From contig JBNGIO010005638.1 of the NCBI GenBank assembly GCA_049999805.1, forward strand, positions 1 through 27,863: a DNA stretch of 27,863 bases, read 5' to 3'. Origin of the DNA: Folioceros fuciformis (taxonomy: Eukaryota > Anthocerotophyta > Anthocerotopsida > Anthocerotales). The notes beneath the pieces are model-generated. The model ran no database searches. It was not told the origin of the DNA and saw nothing but the letters and a program-made list of their open reading frames with translations. The position numbers and the translations under genes were made by a program. The stretch's first letter is position 1, and each line of letters opens with the position of its first letter. This document shows, piece after piece, positions 10,016 through 19,700 of the stretch.

Positions 10016-10492
10016 CAAGTATTTCATTAAATGACCTATACCCTACAAACACTAATATTATAACATGGAAATAGATAAGCATGAACAACAATCAAAGAGT
10101 ATAATTTTGATCATAATTATAAAATATTAGTAAATCTCTAACCCTAAAATTTAAGAAAAAAAAGTTATTTGAAGAAGAGTGCTTGTAGTTCACCATGCCC
10201 TACAAGGAATTTGCCTGAAAAGGCACAAGGTCCGAGATTGAGAACATAATCCCATTTTAGATGTTATGAAATAGAGCCAGCTCATGGGTAGTGTACTCTT
10301 GTAAACGGATCAAGCGGTTTTCTTCAGGGCCGTGTCCAAAGGAATAAAACTCACATCTGCTGTTGGAAGTTTGAACCGAGCGGCAAATTTGAAGTTCGAA
10401 CTGACCCGCGCAAAATGGGCGGGCTGTTGTGAGACACCCAAGGATTGAGTAATTAGAAGGCCCGTCCCGATCCGTATCCCAGGCGCGGCTTC

Positions 10493-10597
10493 CACGTGGG
10501 ATAGCCGAGCCTTTTGCGTGGTTCGGTTTTCTCCCAGCTGGACACCGAACCTGTACTCCACGTCACCGATCCCGTCTTGCCTTCCGGTTCTATAAAG
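10493..10597 (+). promoter_or_regulatory. H2B promoter: G-box, Type I histone element, TATA box
   Basis: A perfect G-box CACGTG lies at 10493-10498. At 10558-10574, CCACGTCACCGATCCCG closely fits the plant histone Type I element (from memory CCACGTCANCGATCCGCG: hexamer ACGTCA joined to a reversed octamer), which directs S-phase transcription. Another GATCCG octamer-like core lies near 10469. A TATA box TATAAAG sits at 10591-10597, 16 bp after the Type I element and 134 bp before the ATG. Motifs are seen; S-phase control is inferred from the family. Confidence 0.75.
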
Positions 10598-10730
10598 CAG
10601 CTTCGCTTCCCCTTCCTTCTCCACTTCGAGTGTTTTCAGCTTACGCTTTCCCTGCTGCCTGTTTCCGCTGCTGTGCGCCGCCAGGTTTCCTTGTGCTCGC
10701 TCTGCCGTATCTGTTCGCGAGGGTTCTGTC

Positions 10731-11138
10731 ATGGCTCCCAAGTCTGATGAGCAGAAGGCCGGCAAGGGCAAGGCCGAGAAGAAGCCGATGAAGCCCAAGG
10801 GCGAGAAGAAGCCGGCCTCCATGCCGAAGGAGGGTTCCAAGAAGAAGAAGGTGAAGAAGAGCGTTGAGACGTACAAGATTTACATCTACAAGGTGCTCAA
10901 GCAGGTGCACCCCGATACTGGTATCTCTTCCAAGGCTATGGGGATTATGAACTCTTTCATCAACGACATCTTCGAGAAGCTGGCCCAGGAGTCTGCGAAG
11001 CTTGCACGCTACAACAGGAAGCCTACTATAACTTCACGGGAGATACAGACTGCTGTGAGGCTGATTCTGCCTGGAGAGCTGGCCAAGCATGCTGTGTCTG
11101 AGGGAACGAAGGCTGTCACCAAGTTCACAACTGCTTAG
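10731..11138 (+). CDS. Histone H2B
   Basis: An intronless frame of 135 residues that packages DNA with H2A, H3 and H4. The N-terminal tail (about residues 1-43) is Lys/Pro-rich ([17 protein letters not shown]) and shorter than some angiosperm forms. The histone fold is intact: [19 protein letters not shown] (alpha1), [19 protein letters not shown] (alpha2), [20 protein letters not shown] (L2/alpha3) and [20 protein letters not shown] (alphaC). The C-terminal AVTKFT Lys, about residue 131, corresponds to the monoubiquitinated Lys of plant H2B (HUB1/2 target). Absence of introns, a Type I promoter element and a TATA box indicate a replication-dependent gene. Codon use is GC-rich with AAG/GCC preference, unlike the AT-rich genes to the right. 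A histone-type 3' hairpin follows 24 bp after the stop. Confidence 0.98.
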   Translation: MAPKSDEQKAGKGKAEKKPMKPKGEKKPASMPKEGSKKKKVKKSVETYKIYIYKVLKQVHPDTGISSKAMGIMNSFINDIFEKLAQESAKLARYNRKPTITSREIQTAVRLILPGELAKHAVSEGTKAVTKFTTA

Positions 11139-11656
11139 GGCGCCCAAGCTCCAACCCTTTTCTGGTGTTTTTGAACACCACCACTTCAGAGGGAACTTTG
11201 ACGCTTCATACTGACTATTGAACATGCTGTGCTGTTTGCAACTTGTCCTTGGCTCACCTTCACCGCTCTGTGATATTCATTTCGTTCGTCCGCTCGCGGT
11301 AGGATTCATGTTCTTGGCGGGGTATAGGAACTTGTAGATTGCCGTCGCTTAAAGTCAGCTTCCCATCAGTCGTCTTAGGCGTCTCTGATCTCTGAGAGTG
11401 GGGATCGGTTGTAACAGGTTAGAACATGCAGGTAGGATAGGTTGTCACAGGTAAGCACTGAGCAGTCGCAAAGAAAGGATACTGTGTTGAACACATCTTT
11501 CCAACTTTCAAGTGAAATTTAAATTGGCTTCTAGTGTCTCAGTATGCACTGGCCGCTGATTTTGTGCTATTTATGAATCATGTTGAAAGCTTTATATGTA
11601 GATAGAAGGCATAAATGTACATAGACTTATAGAAGCCGTGCAACAGCAAACCCTGA
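11139..11656. other. Convergent intergenic region, H2B / symporter
   Basis: This 518-bp gap between two converging stop codons presumably holds both 3' UTRs. Besides the hairpin at 11163-11180 I see no gene and no clean AATAAA on the H2B strand. Confidence 0.5.
11163..11180 (+). promoter_or_regulatory. Histone-type 3' stem-loop after H2B stop
   Basis: A perfect 7-bp hairpin TGGTGTT-TTTG-AACACCA begins 24 bases after the H2B stop and is followed by CCACTTCAGAGGGAAC. The inner 16 bases, GGTGTTTTTGAACACC, fit the replication-dependent histone consensus GGYYYTTYTNARRRCC at 14 of 16 positions. The two misfits form a compensating G-C pair in the stem. Flanking ACCA directly after the stem and a purine-rich AGAGGGAA about 10 bases further also resemble the classical arrangement. 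Fit and position are seen; function is inference. Confidence 0.5.
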
Positions 11657-14226
11657 CTACATGGGTGCAATTGTGACCCTTTTTTCATTCGAAGTCCTGT
11701 TACCGCTCCAATTTTTCAAATCACTCTCTGATACTGTCATATCGTTTGCCCCTGGATCCTGGGCAAAGCAACAGCTCTTTATCACACTCTGAACGCATAC
11801 GGTTCGGTAGATAGGAGTAGCACATCAAACAGGTGACATCACAGCGCTCTGTTCTTACCAGAGAAGTATTCAGTGATGTAGATAGCCAGTGTTGCTTCTT
11901 TGCAAATTGCTTTGCCCATGTGTCAACGATGACGAGGGCGCATGCATCTCCCCATATATTAACAGATGTTCGGAACATGCCAAGGAACCAATCGACTGCA
12001 TACAGAATTGAGACATCGGGGATGTACTGGCTTAAGCCAAGAGCCTGCACAACAAACTGGTTACACACTGCAGGAGCTACGAAGGACAATCAGGAATTTC
12101 ATCATACAAAACCATCACATAACATTTATGTTCCTGAAACCGAACTGACTCTGGCAATGGACCTGTAGAACTGTGATCATTGAGACGAGGGCCCCATTGG
12201 GAATGGAAGCTGCGCCGATGGCCGCAAGGGTGGATGTGAGCGCTACGACGAGCACATTTCCAACAGACAGCTCATAGCCATGTGCCTAGCCACACCGTCC
12301 ATGTTGTCAATTGTTGAGTTCCAGAACTTTCTGCCAATGATGGCATCACAACGGGAATACTTTCTTACCTGCAAGATGAAGATGACTGACACGGCTTCAT
12401 ACAATGCGGCTCCATCCCGGTTGATATTTGTGCCCAGAGGAATAACAAACTTGACAATACTTGGTTCACAACCATGATCCTCTCCACATTGCATGGTCAC
12501 AGGCATTGTCGCTGCGCTGGAAGAAGTTCCCAATCCCATAACAAGGGCAGGCATAAATGACCTGCGATGCATAAAAAAAACAATTCTCCGAAATTAGCAT
12601 GCGCAGTTGGAAAACCGTTGGATTCAACTGATCACCATCCTGGACTTGAGCAGAGGCTCACCGGAAGACTTTGATGCAGTTGCTCCGGGATAACAGGAAC
12701 AGCGTGATTGGTAATATCACAGTCGAATGCAATAGAAACCCAACCATGACAGTGCTCACATATAGCCCCAAGGCCCTCAACAAAAGGAGGACGCTGCATG
12801 CCTTCAGTATCGTACTTGCTATGAGAGATGCCACACCAACAGGCGTAGCTGCGATTACTACAAATATCTGCAAACGGAGTCTGAAGTGTAACTTGGCCGC
12901 AAGCCCTTCTACTTCAAGTTGATCACAGAATTCTGGCAATCCTTGAGACGTTGATACTCACAATCCTAAGAATGACGTCATTGCAGAGTTCAATCAGCTG
13001 TATTAAGGGCTCCGCGCGTTCCCCTGAAAGTGCCAGCAAATTTGTTGGATGATAGGATAAGAGGAAGATATCGAGCAAGAATGGCAGAGAGACAGAGCAC
13101 CTTCCTACGCACATCATTCCAGTCCATCTAGAAAGGTTATGCTCTTACCAATTGTATTCAGTGTGAAGGCAAAGAGTATGGAAAAGAAAATCACGCCGAG
13201 ATAGTTCGTCTCCGCAGCAGCTGCAACAATGTTGGTGGGAATGAGATCCCGACCGATGTTCAGCAGTGATTCTACTGTCGATCCATCTGCAGCTGAGCTT
13301 TCCCTGCAGAGTGAACAGCTGCGTGAGAGAAAAGGGTGCAGAGATCAAACACCCTGCTCACATGGCATGCTTTGACAGCTTGGTGATCAGTTTGGGAGGG
13401 CTCTTACGACACCGACTGGACACCTGAATTCTTCTGAGAACAGGCGGCAACACCATCACCACTGAAGGGCTCACTTCTTCCCGGCCTGATAATGTAAACC
13501 AAACCGATGCCAAGGCCCACTGCCAGCAACATGGAAAGCAGATAGTACAGAAGTGACCATCTGGTTATCCGCCCTGTTCTGCCAAAAATAGAGCCAAGAT
13601 TTCGGGCAGAGTCAGCAAAACGTGGACCGAAACTAGAAAAATCTCCTCCTCCACGGGAGGCCTCATGACCTTGTCCGAAAGCTTCGAAATGGACAGTACC
13701 CGCTAGAAGAATGCCTCAAATTTAGCACGCCAGTCATGAGAGCGAAGACGATGAGAGGCAGCACCAGCTCCTGCAGAGCTCGGATCAGCAGCTCCCCAGG
13801 GTAACCTGCACAAACGGCCAGGGATGGGTACCGGATCCAGCCCTGCCAACGGGCGATCGGGACCAAGAAACGCGGTCTGGCATATGGTGTGGCCTACCGA
13901 TGAGCTCCACTGCGCGCTCGGAGAGGCTGGCATTGGAGAGAGCAGCTCCAAGGGCAATTCCCAATCCCACCCCTCCCAAAGTCCACCAGATCAGCTTGTC
14001 CATCCGGAACCATCGTTTCTGAATCCGTCGGAGCAGATGCGTCTCGTGGCCCGCTGTGGAGAGGAGAGGAGAGGTGTGAGGTTGGGCCAAATTAGATGCA
14101 GCTATGTCAGTAAAAGGACAGGCCCGAGTCCACCAATTGAGAAGCTGAGCAGAGCAGAGGCTGGGCTGAGGTGACCTGACCTTCCCCCAGAGGTGAGTAG
14201 ACGATCTCACTGGCCTGATCGCCCAT
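11657..14226 (-). CDS. Sodium:dicarboxylate symporter, SLC1/DAACS (EAAT/DctA) family
   Basis: A secondary transporter of the glutamate/dicarboxylate:cation symporter fold. Minus-strand exons 5' to 3': 14226-14181, 14053-13898, 13805-13700, 13578-13408, 13303-13149, 13023-12962, 12867-12662, 12561-12369, 12285-12163, 12044-11859, 11758-11657. All keep frame, giving 501 residues. Landmarks: MDKLIWWTLGGVGLGIALGA (TM1), LVLPLIVFALMTGVLNLR (TM2-3), YYLLSMLLAVGLGIGLVYII, HP1 GTSSSAATMPVTM (312-324), TM7 PLGTNINRDGAALYE (342-356), HP2 ALTSTLAAIGAASIP and TM8 DWFLGMFRTSVNIWGD (424-439). The NMDGT motif reads NRDGA, and the position that binds a substrate amino group in GltPh (Asp394) is Gly428, while the Arg397 equivalent is kept (Arg431). 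A short gap in the scaffold loop carries acidic/Ser residues. ATG 14226 is the first after an in-frame stop near 14292. The last exon is inferred from phase and a good acceptor; read-through to a stop at 11721 is the alternative. Confidence 0.92.
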
Positions 14227-14374
14227 GCTGGCGACGTTGTCGACGCCAAGTCTCGCATGAGAAACCGTGCAATTATTGGCATCATTACAAGGCTAGGCAG
14301 TGTGATGAGGAGGGTCTGCGAGGCATGACAGTTTTCACACGGCACCACCTGCACGCAGGGCTGCCGCCCTGTTC

Positions 14375-14400
14375 GCCCATGCCCATGCCCATGCCCATGC
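14375..14400. repeat. GCCCAT hexanucleotide repeat upstream of the symporter
   Basis: Four GCCCAT units lie 150 bp before the symporter start. On the minus strand they read ATGGGC and open a short upstream frame that ends before the main ATG, so a transcript including them would carry uATGs. Confidence 0.8.
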
Positions 14401-15745
14401 TGTCTTCCACCCCTTCAGCTTCAGATTCGCATAAAATATCGTGGAGAGGGCATTTGCATCTGCCACACTCGCCTTTTCACACTTTAGTCAAATCACGTCT
14501 CGAGAACTGGATCCCACATTCGCCTACTTAGCTTGCCTTCATCCCACACAACCGTACAAAAGTGTTTGGCCAATACCAAGCGTGTACAAAGTGCACTGCA
14601 GGCAACTAATGTCCAATGCTAATAAATATTAAATCAAGTCTTTTAAACTCGAACATGGATATTTTTTCTTATCATATCCAATGCAACAACATATGAGAAC
14701 CTTATTGCTTCCTTCCTTATTCATTTACCATAACCGCTTATGTTGTAAGTGATCGACATTAAGAAACCTTCATAAGAGTTTTGGTGCATATGGGACACAT
14801 TACTTTGGATCTATCAAGTGAGAGCACACATCTCTTTGTCTTTGTTTTCCAAGCATGTCACCATTTGTCTACTGGACTTGCTATCAATTCTTCACGAGCA
14901 ATCACATCGTGCTATAGCCAATCAAAGTGCAAAATCGTCTCTCAACCTAGTCCAATTCAAACTAGTATGCTGTGAACGTATCCTAAGTTTGAGGAGAAGG
15001 ACAAGAAGCATGAGGGGAAAAGGTATAATGTACAATTTGTTGCTCTTGTTTGCTACACCTCGAGAAAGTTGCAATATCCTTAGGCTTTGCAATAGGCCTA
15101 GAACAACATTATTGCTTCGGAGAAGTGCAACAAGACATGCAGTGAATGCATTTTTTTCACAATGGCCAAAAGAAGAACACAATTAGGGACATTCCAAGGA
15201 TGAAACATTAGACATGTGCAATCAACTACCCACTCTAATATGCAAGTGAGACAAAAGCTTTTGGTGGAGAGGAAGACAGAAAAAGAGGAGTAGTTCAACC
15301 TGATGCATGTGAGGGAACTATTAAGATGAAAAGATTAAGTGTGCGAACAAAGAGACACAAACCAAAGGTGGACATTGTCAAGCTTAGAGGGGAGAAGGTG
15401 AGATGAGCAAATTGCTAGTTCCAAGAATGAACCAAAAATGAAACATGTTGCAAGAGACCTATATCCTTGTGTCCAAGCATCCATAGCACCCATCAAAGAA
15501 TTCAACTAACTATGCAAATGCAAAGCTGCATGAACAAAAAGGGGGCCGAGTTGAAGAAGAGCCATGACTTAGGGCAACAAATTTGGACTAGCATGCATGC
15601 AAGTGCAATAGAAGGAGCTGCTAGATGATTACAAGTTAAAACAAAAGTGGACATGGGTTCAAAGGACTATCACATCTTCTTAAGGTGTTAATCCTTACAC
15701 ATGATTTGGATTAGAATGGTCTTGTACGACACACCAAACACCAAA

Positions 15746-15963
15746 ACTAGTTGTGTGACCTGATCTTCATTGTGCAACCACTAGTCGTGCGACCTCACCT
15801 TCATTGTGCAACCACTAGCTGTGCGACCTAACCTTCATTGTGCAACCACAAGTTGTGCGACCTAACCTTCATTGTGCGGCCACTAGTTGTGCGACCATTA
15901 GTTGTGGGGCCCAAACTCCATTGTGCTACCACTAGTTGTGTGGCCTGAACTTCATTGTGCCAC
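15746..15963 (+). repeat. 34-bp tandem repeat array
   Basis: Units of the form ACTAGTTGTGCGACCTAACC followed by TTCATTGTGCAACC start at 15746, 15780, 15814, 15848, 15882 (truncated to 15 bp), 15897 and 15931. Spacing is exactly 34 bp for the first four steps. Later copies are more diverged. The period is not a multiple of three, so it is not a coding repeat. Confidence 0.9.
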
Positions 15964-16044
15964 TTGACGCTTTTGACTAGCAATTCCATTGCTGGCATCG
16001 GCCAATACAGTTGTTTACAAATCACAATGAGCGCACCCCAAAAG

Positions 16045-16245
16045 ACAAGATATCATTTGCACTAGATTTTAGTTAGTGTCATGGCAAGAAGGCTCCATCT
16101 TGTAGAACATGCAAGGACAAGGCATCATTCACACTAGCTTTAGGTAGTGTCCAAGCAAGAAGGCTAGATCTTGCCAAACAGGGACAAGGCATCATTCCCA
16201 CTAGCTTTAGGTATTGTCCAAACAAGAAGCTAGATTTTGTCGACC
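16045..16245 (+). repeat. ~70-bp tandem repeat, three copies
   Basis: Copies begin with ACAAGATATCATTTGCACTAG (16045), ACAAGGCATCATTCACACTA (16117) and ACAAGGCATCATTCCCACTA (16184). They share CTAGCTTTAGGTAGTGTCCA and CAAGAAGGCTAGATCTTG. Copy lengths are 72, 67 and about 60 bp. Confidence 0.8.
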
Positions 16246-16585
16246 ATGAAGGTACCAGAGATGAGATACATGAATACCCTTATCTGACCATTTTGAGGTA
16301 GAATCATGATACCATGGACATGTAGTTGTTCGCCCTTAGGAAGTAGCACTCACATGTTAAAATGTTTGGTGGCATCTTACTAACCACCACTTCTAAGTCA
16401 CCATTGCAAGACATGCGCCATTCCGTATCTTAATCATATCATAGCATTCTCAAGGAAATTACTATCTCTTAAAATAGCTCCCGAGAGGACTTGCTCTCAC
16501 AAACTTGCTCTCACAAATCCCTGTGGGCTTTTCGACCTCATTTAGGTGTAGATTGGTTTTTTCGTAGCTAGTATTTGATAAAGTC

Positions 16586-16591
16586 TTTATT
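16586..16591 (-). terminator. Candidate poly(A) signal of the phosphoesterase gene
   Basis: AATAAA on the minus strand lies 129 bp beyond the stop codon of the phosphoesterase gene. It is a candidate only. Confidence 0.4.
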
Positions 16592-16719
16592 TATCTATCT
16601 ATTAATCTAAATAGATATATTATTAAAAATAAATGGATAAGTCAAGCTTACAACTATAATTTTGAGAGCATATATTATCCAATTATTAAAAAAATAATTT
16701 TATGATTTATTAAAAAAAA

Positions 16720-19700
16720 TCACTCAAGACTTTTTATCACAAAGTAATCTATAATTCGTACATTACAATTTCTCTCCCTATACAATCCACGCGGCACCCA
16801 CTGGCTAGGAAATGTTTTCATATGTTCCGGTAGGTCTGGGCTTTGCTTTTGTTCGGTTTCCCAAAACGGATCTAAGATCCATTCTTTCGGAACCTACATA
16901 AATCGAATGTAATAAAGTTAGCTCGTAAGTATGCATGTAAGCAATACTACTACAAAAGGTCAACCATATAATTAAAATTTTAACTTAAGTATGCATGTAA
17001 ATATCATTTTGATGAAAAAATGAACCATATATTCAAAATACTACCTTATCAATTGCAAGCGTCCATATTTCCAAATCCCCGTTAGTTGTTATATGACAAC
17101 GGCAAAAGGACTTGTAGTTTGCAATTCGAAGAGAAGAGAATGCCTCATCAAAGTGTAAATGAAACCAATTAATGCTTATGTATAAATAGCTTCCAAATAT
17201 AAATGAGACAACGGGGGTTGAAAAAACCCAGTAATATAGAAATATGGAGACATAATACACAAGAATCATGCTGCGAGAAACTGAGGAGTACCCCTTCTCA
17301 CATATCTCAATTCTGGCAACAGCCATCATCTAAAAATTTGGACAATCAAATTAAAGGCTCTAATGTTAATATGATTATTTATGGAGAATGTAGATCATAG
17401 TTTCATTTTATTTTTTATTTTACTGTTTAATAAAATAAAATTTATGAAATCTTTTACCTCTGGAACGTCAAATATGGTCATAAGATATTTAATACATGCT
17501 GGGTACAATCCATATGTCCAATGTTCAATACGAGCTCTTAGTCCGTATGGGTCGGGAAAACGTACATTCTCTTTCAGCTGGTACCATTCGTAAAGATGGT
17601 ACAAGCCTTCAAAACAAGGTACAATAAAATATTGAAATTATTATTATTATATATATATATAAAGGTGCAATTTATAGAACACTTGGGCACTTGTCTTAGT
17701 ATGTCACAAAACATGAATTCTAGCTTACCGCCTGTGCCGAGCAGCTTATGTTCTACACAAGTTTCGATTCCAAGTTCAAGTAGCAACATTAGGGTTATGG
17801 CAGCACTAAGATGCGCGCTTGCGTGTACGCATCCAATACATATTCGTTTTATCATGGATGCCTTTCTAGGCACGAAAAACACTGCAAATAACAATAGTCC
17901 AATTGCACCTCCCATTGAAATATAAGAATTCTCCATGGTATTTATGAAGACTTGATACATTTTGCTCATAAATTGATCAAAGTGGACAGACACGATCCCT
18001 GAGTCCAATATGAACTCGAGCTTGCACTAATTTCATGAACGAATCCTGAATTAGATAGATAGATCGATACTTATGAAAACAGAAACAGCGAAAGTCATGT
18101 CAAGCTCTGCCAACGTACTTGTGGTAACATTGAAAACACTAATAAAAAATATATGATTCCCCCAAATACGTCAAACCTCCAGTTTTTCTTTCGAAATTTC
18201 ATAATATTGCCTAATGCGATCTGCATGCGAATTTATTTGGAATTACTTACATTTTTTTCATAATGAATGAAAAACAAAAAGTACAAAACTCAAGATAAAA
18301 ATGATATTGAAGCATGCATTTGGTGACACAAAAGTGTACAATGCTTGCTTATATAGAGTTCACCCTTCTAGATTCCTTAATGGAAGGATATGCAGATTCT
18401 CTTTTATAGTTAGCTCCATTGAAGTGTTGGAAGTCTTGAAACACATGAGTTGGGTGAAGGAAAGCCCCACCAGAACCATTTACTATTAGATTCTCAATAT
18501 GGGCTGGTTGCTCTGATGGAATAGCCGAGTGTCTCATGAAGTGGTGCAGATCTCCAGCTAATCTTAATCTACATCTTCCTTGTAAGTGATCTTGTATAAG
18601 GTGTGCTACATTGATGCCTGTAGCAGAGTTCCAGTACCAATCTAGAAGCCAATTAGGCTCATGAGTCATAAAAATCACAGAATCATTCCTTTTGACCTAA
18701 ACAAGAGACCATCAAACGAGAGTGAGCAATACTCCTTGGTTGTCTAATAGATTTAATATAATAGAATTTATAAATCATTTTTATGATTGTATATTTTAAT
18801 CATTAATATTATTTTAAAAATCATTTCATCCTTTTCTTAATTTTTTAAAAAGAGAATAATATAGTTACCTTGTTTCTCACAATTTCTGAAAAGTATTTGA
18901 ATTGAATAATATCAATATCTGCTTGTAAAGCTTGATCAAGACCGAAAACCCACCATCCATGTGGGAGCTCTAAAGCAAAATAACTCTTTTCTTGAGGTAA
19001 TAACCAACCACCAAGCCAACTTTTATGGCATATGTATCTCATAAATGTGTCTAGTCCATCAAACCAATCTACCAAAATAATTATTATAATTTATCATCAT
19101 CTTGTAGAATAAATTAGGTTAGTTCAACAACTTGATAACAAGATATTAACATGAAGCTGTAAATGCATACCATGGTTGCCTGGTATAGCAAAAATTTGGG
19201 GTCCATCATACTCTTCAATAAGTTGAATAGCAGTTGGAAGTTCTGGTTTTTTAACAGCAATGTGTTCTTTCTTAAACCATGGAGGTGCTTGCATAGCATA
19301 TTCAAATGGGCGAATAAGTCGTTGCTCATAAGAATATGGGGAAGGATTAGGATACCTGGATCAAGAACACAGTGTAGGTTAAGATTCATGTTGTCATTAT
19401 AATGCATAACATATGTGTAGAGGAAGGATGGTGGGCAACATACGCAAGGTCTCCACCAAGCAAAACTAGTTGAGCTCGTGGCAATGTTATAGATTGTCTT
19501 TCTTTGTTCATCAGCTTGATAGACGGCTGAGCTAAGAGACGAGCAACGGTGTATGTGGAATTTCCACCATCTCCTGTGTCGGCCATGAAATCAAACCAGA
19601 GCTCATTTCGTCCACTGAAGTGAGTGTGTAGAAATAAGTCTTCTCTGGCATATTGTTGTGCTTGTGTCACATTTGCCTAGCATCATGCATGTATTCAACA

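Larger units (their letters stand above)
9475..10490. other. AT-rich intergenic region between ATG1 and H2B
   Basis: After the minisatellite and candidate poly(A) site the sequence is AT-rich with no credible coding frame. A 17-bp imperfect inverted repeat (9944-9960 with 9999-10015, one mismatch) is the only structure I can point to. The H2B promoter starts near its right end. Confidence 0.6.
14227..16719. other. AT-rich intergenic region with two tandem repeats
   Basis: About 2.5 kb lie between the symporter start and the phosphoesterase stop. It holds a hexanucleotide repeat, a 34-bp array (15746-15963) and a ~70-bp array (16045-16245). Elsewhere it is AT-rich, low-information sequence. 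I see no gene, transposase, reverse transcriptase or terminal repeats. Confidence 0.6.

Noticed and set aside
10381-10420. GTTCGAAC near 10396 as a tRNA B-box
   Set aside because: No A-box, acceptor pairing or cloverleaf arms around it.
10310-10876. 188-codon minus-strand open frame over the H2B promoter and start
   Set aside because: It is antisense to H2B and its TATA/Type I promoter; no recognisable domain.
13570-13699. Extra symporter residues (GTVHFEAFGQGHEA and onward) between TM segments
   Set aside because: This open stretch is better read as an intron: splicing 13700 to 13578 gives SSSGTGRITRWSLLYY, which fits the family, with good GT and AG sites.
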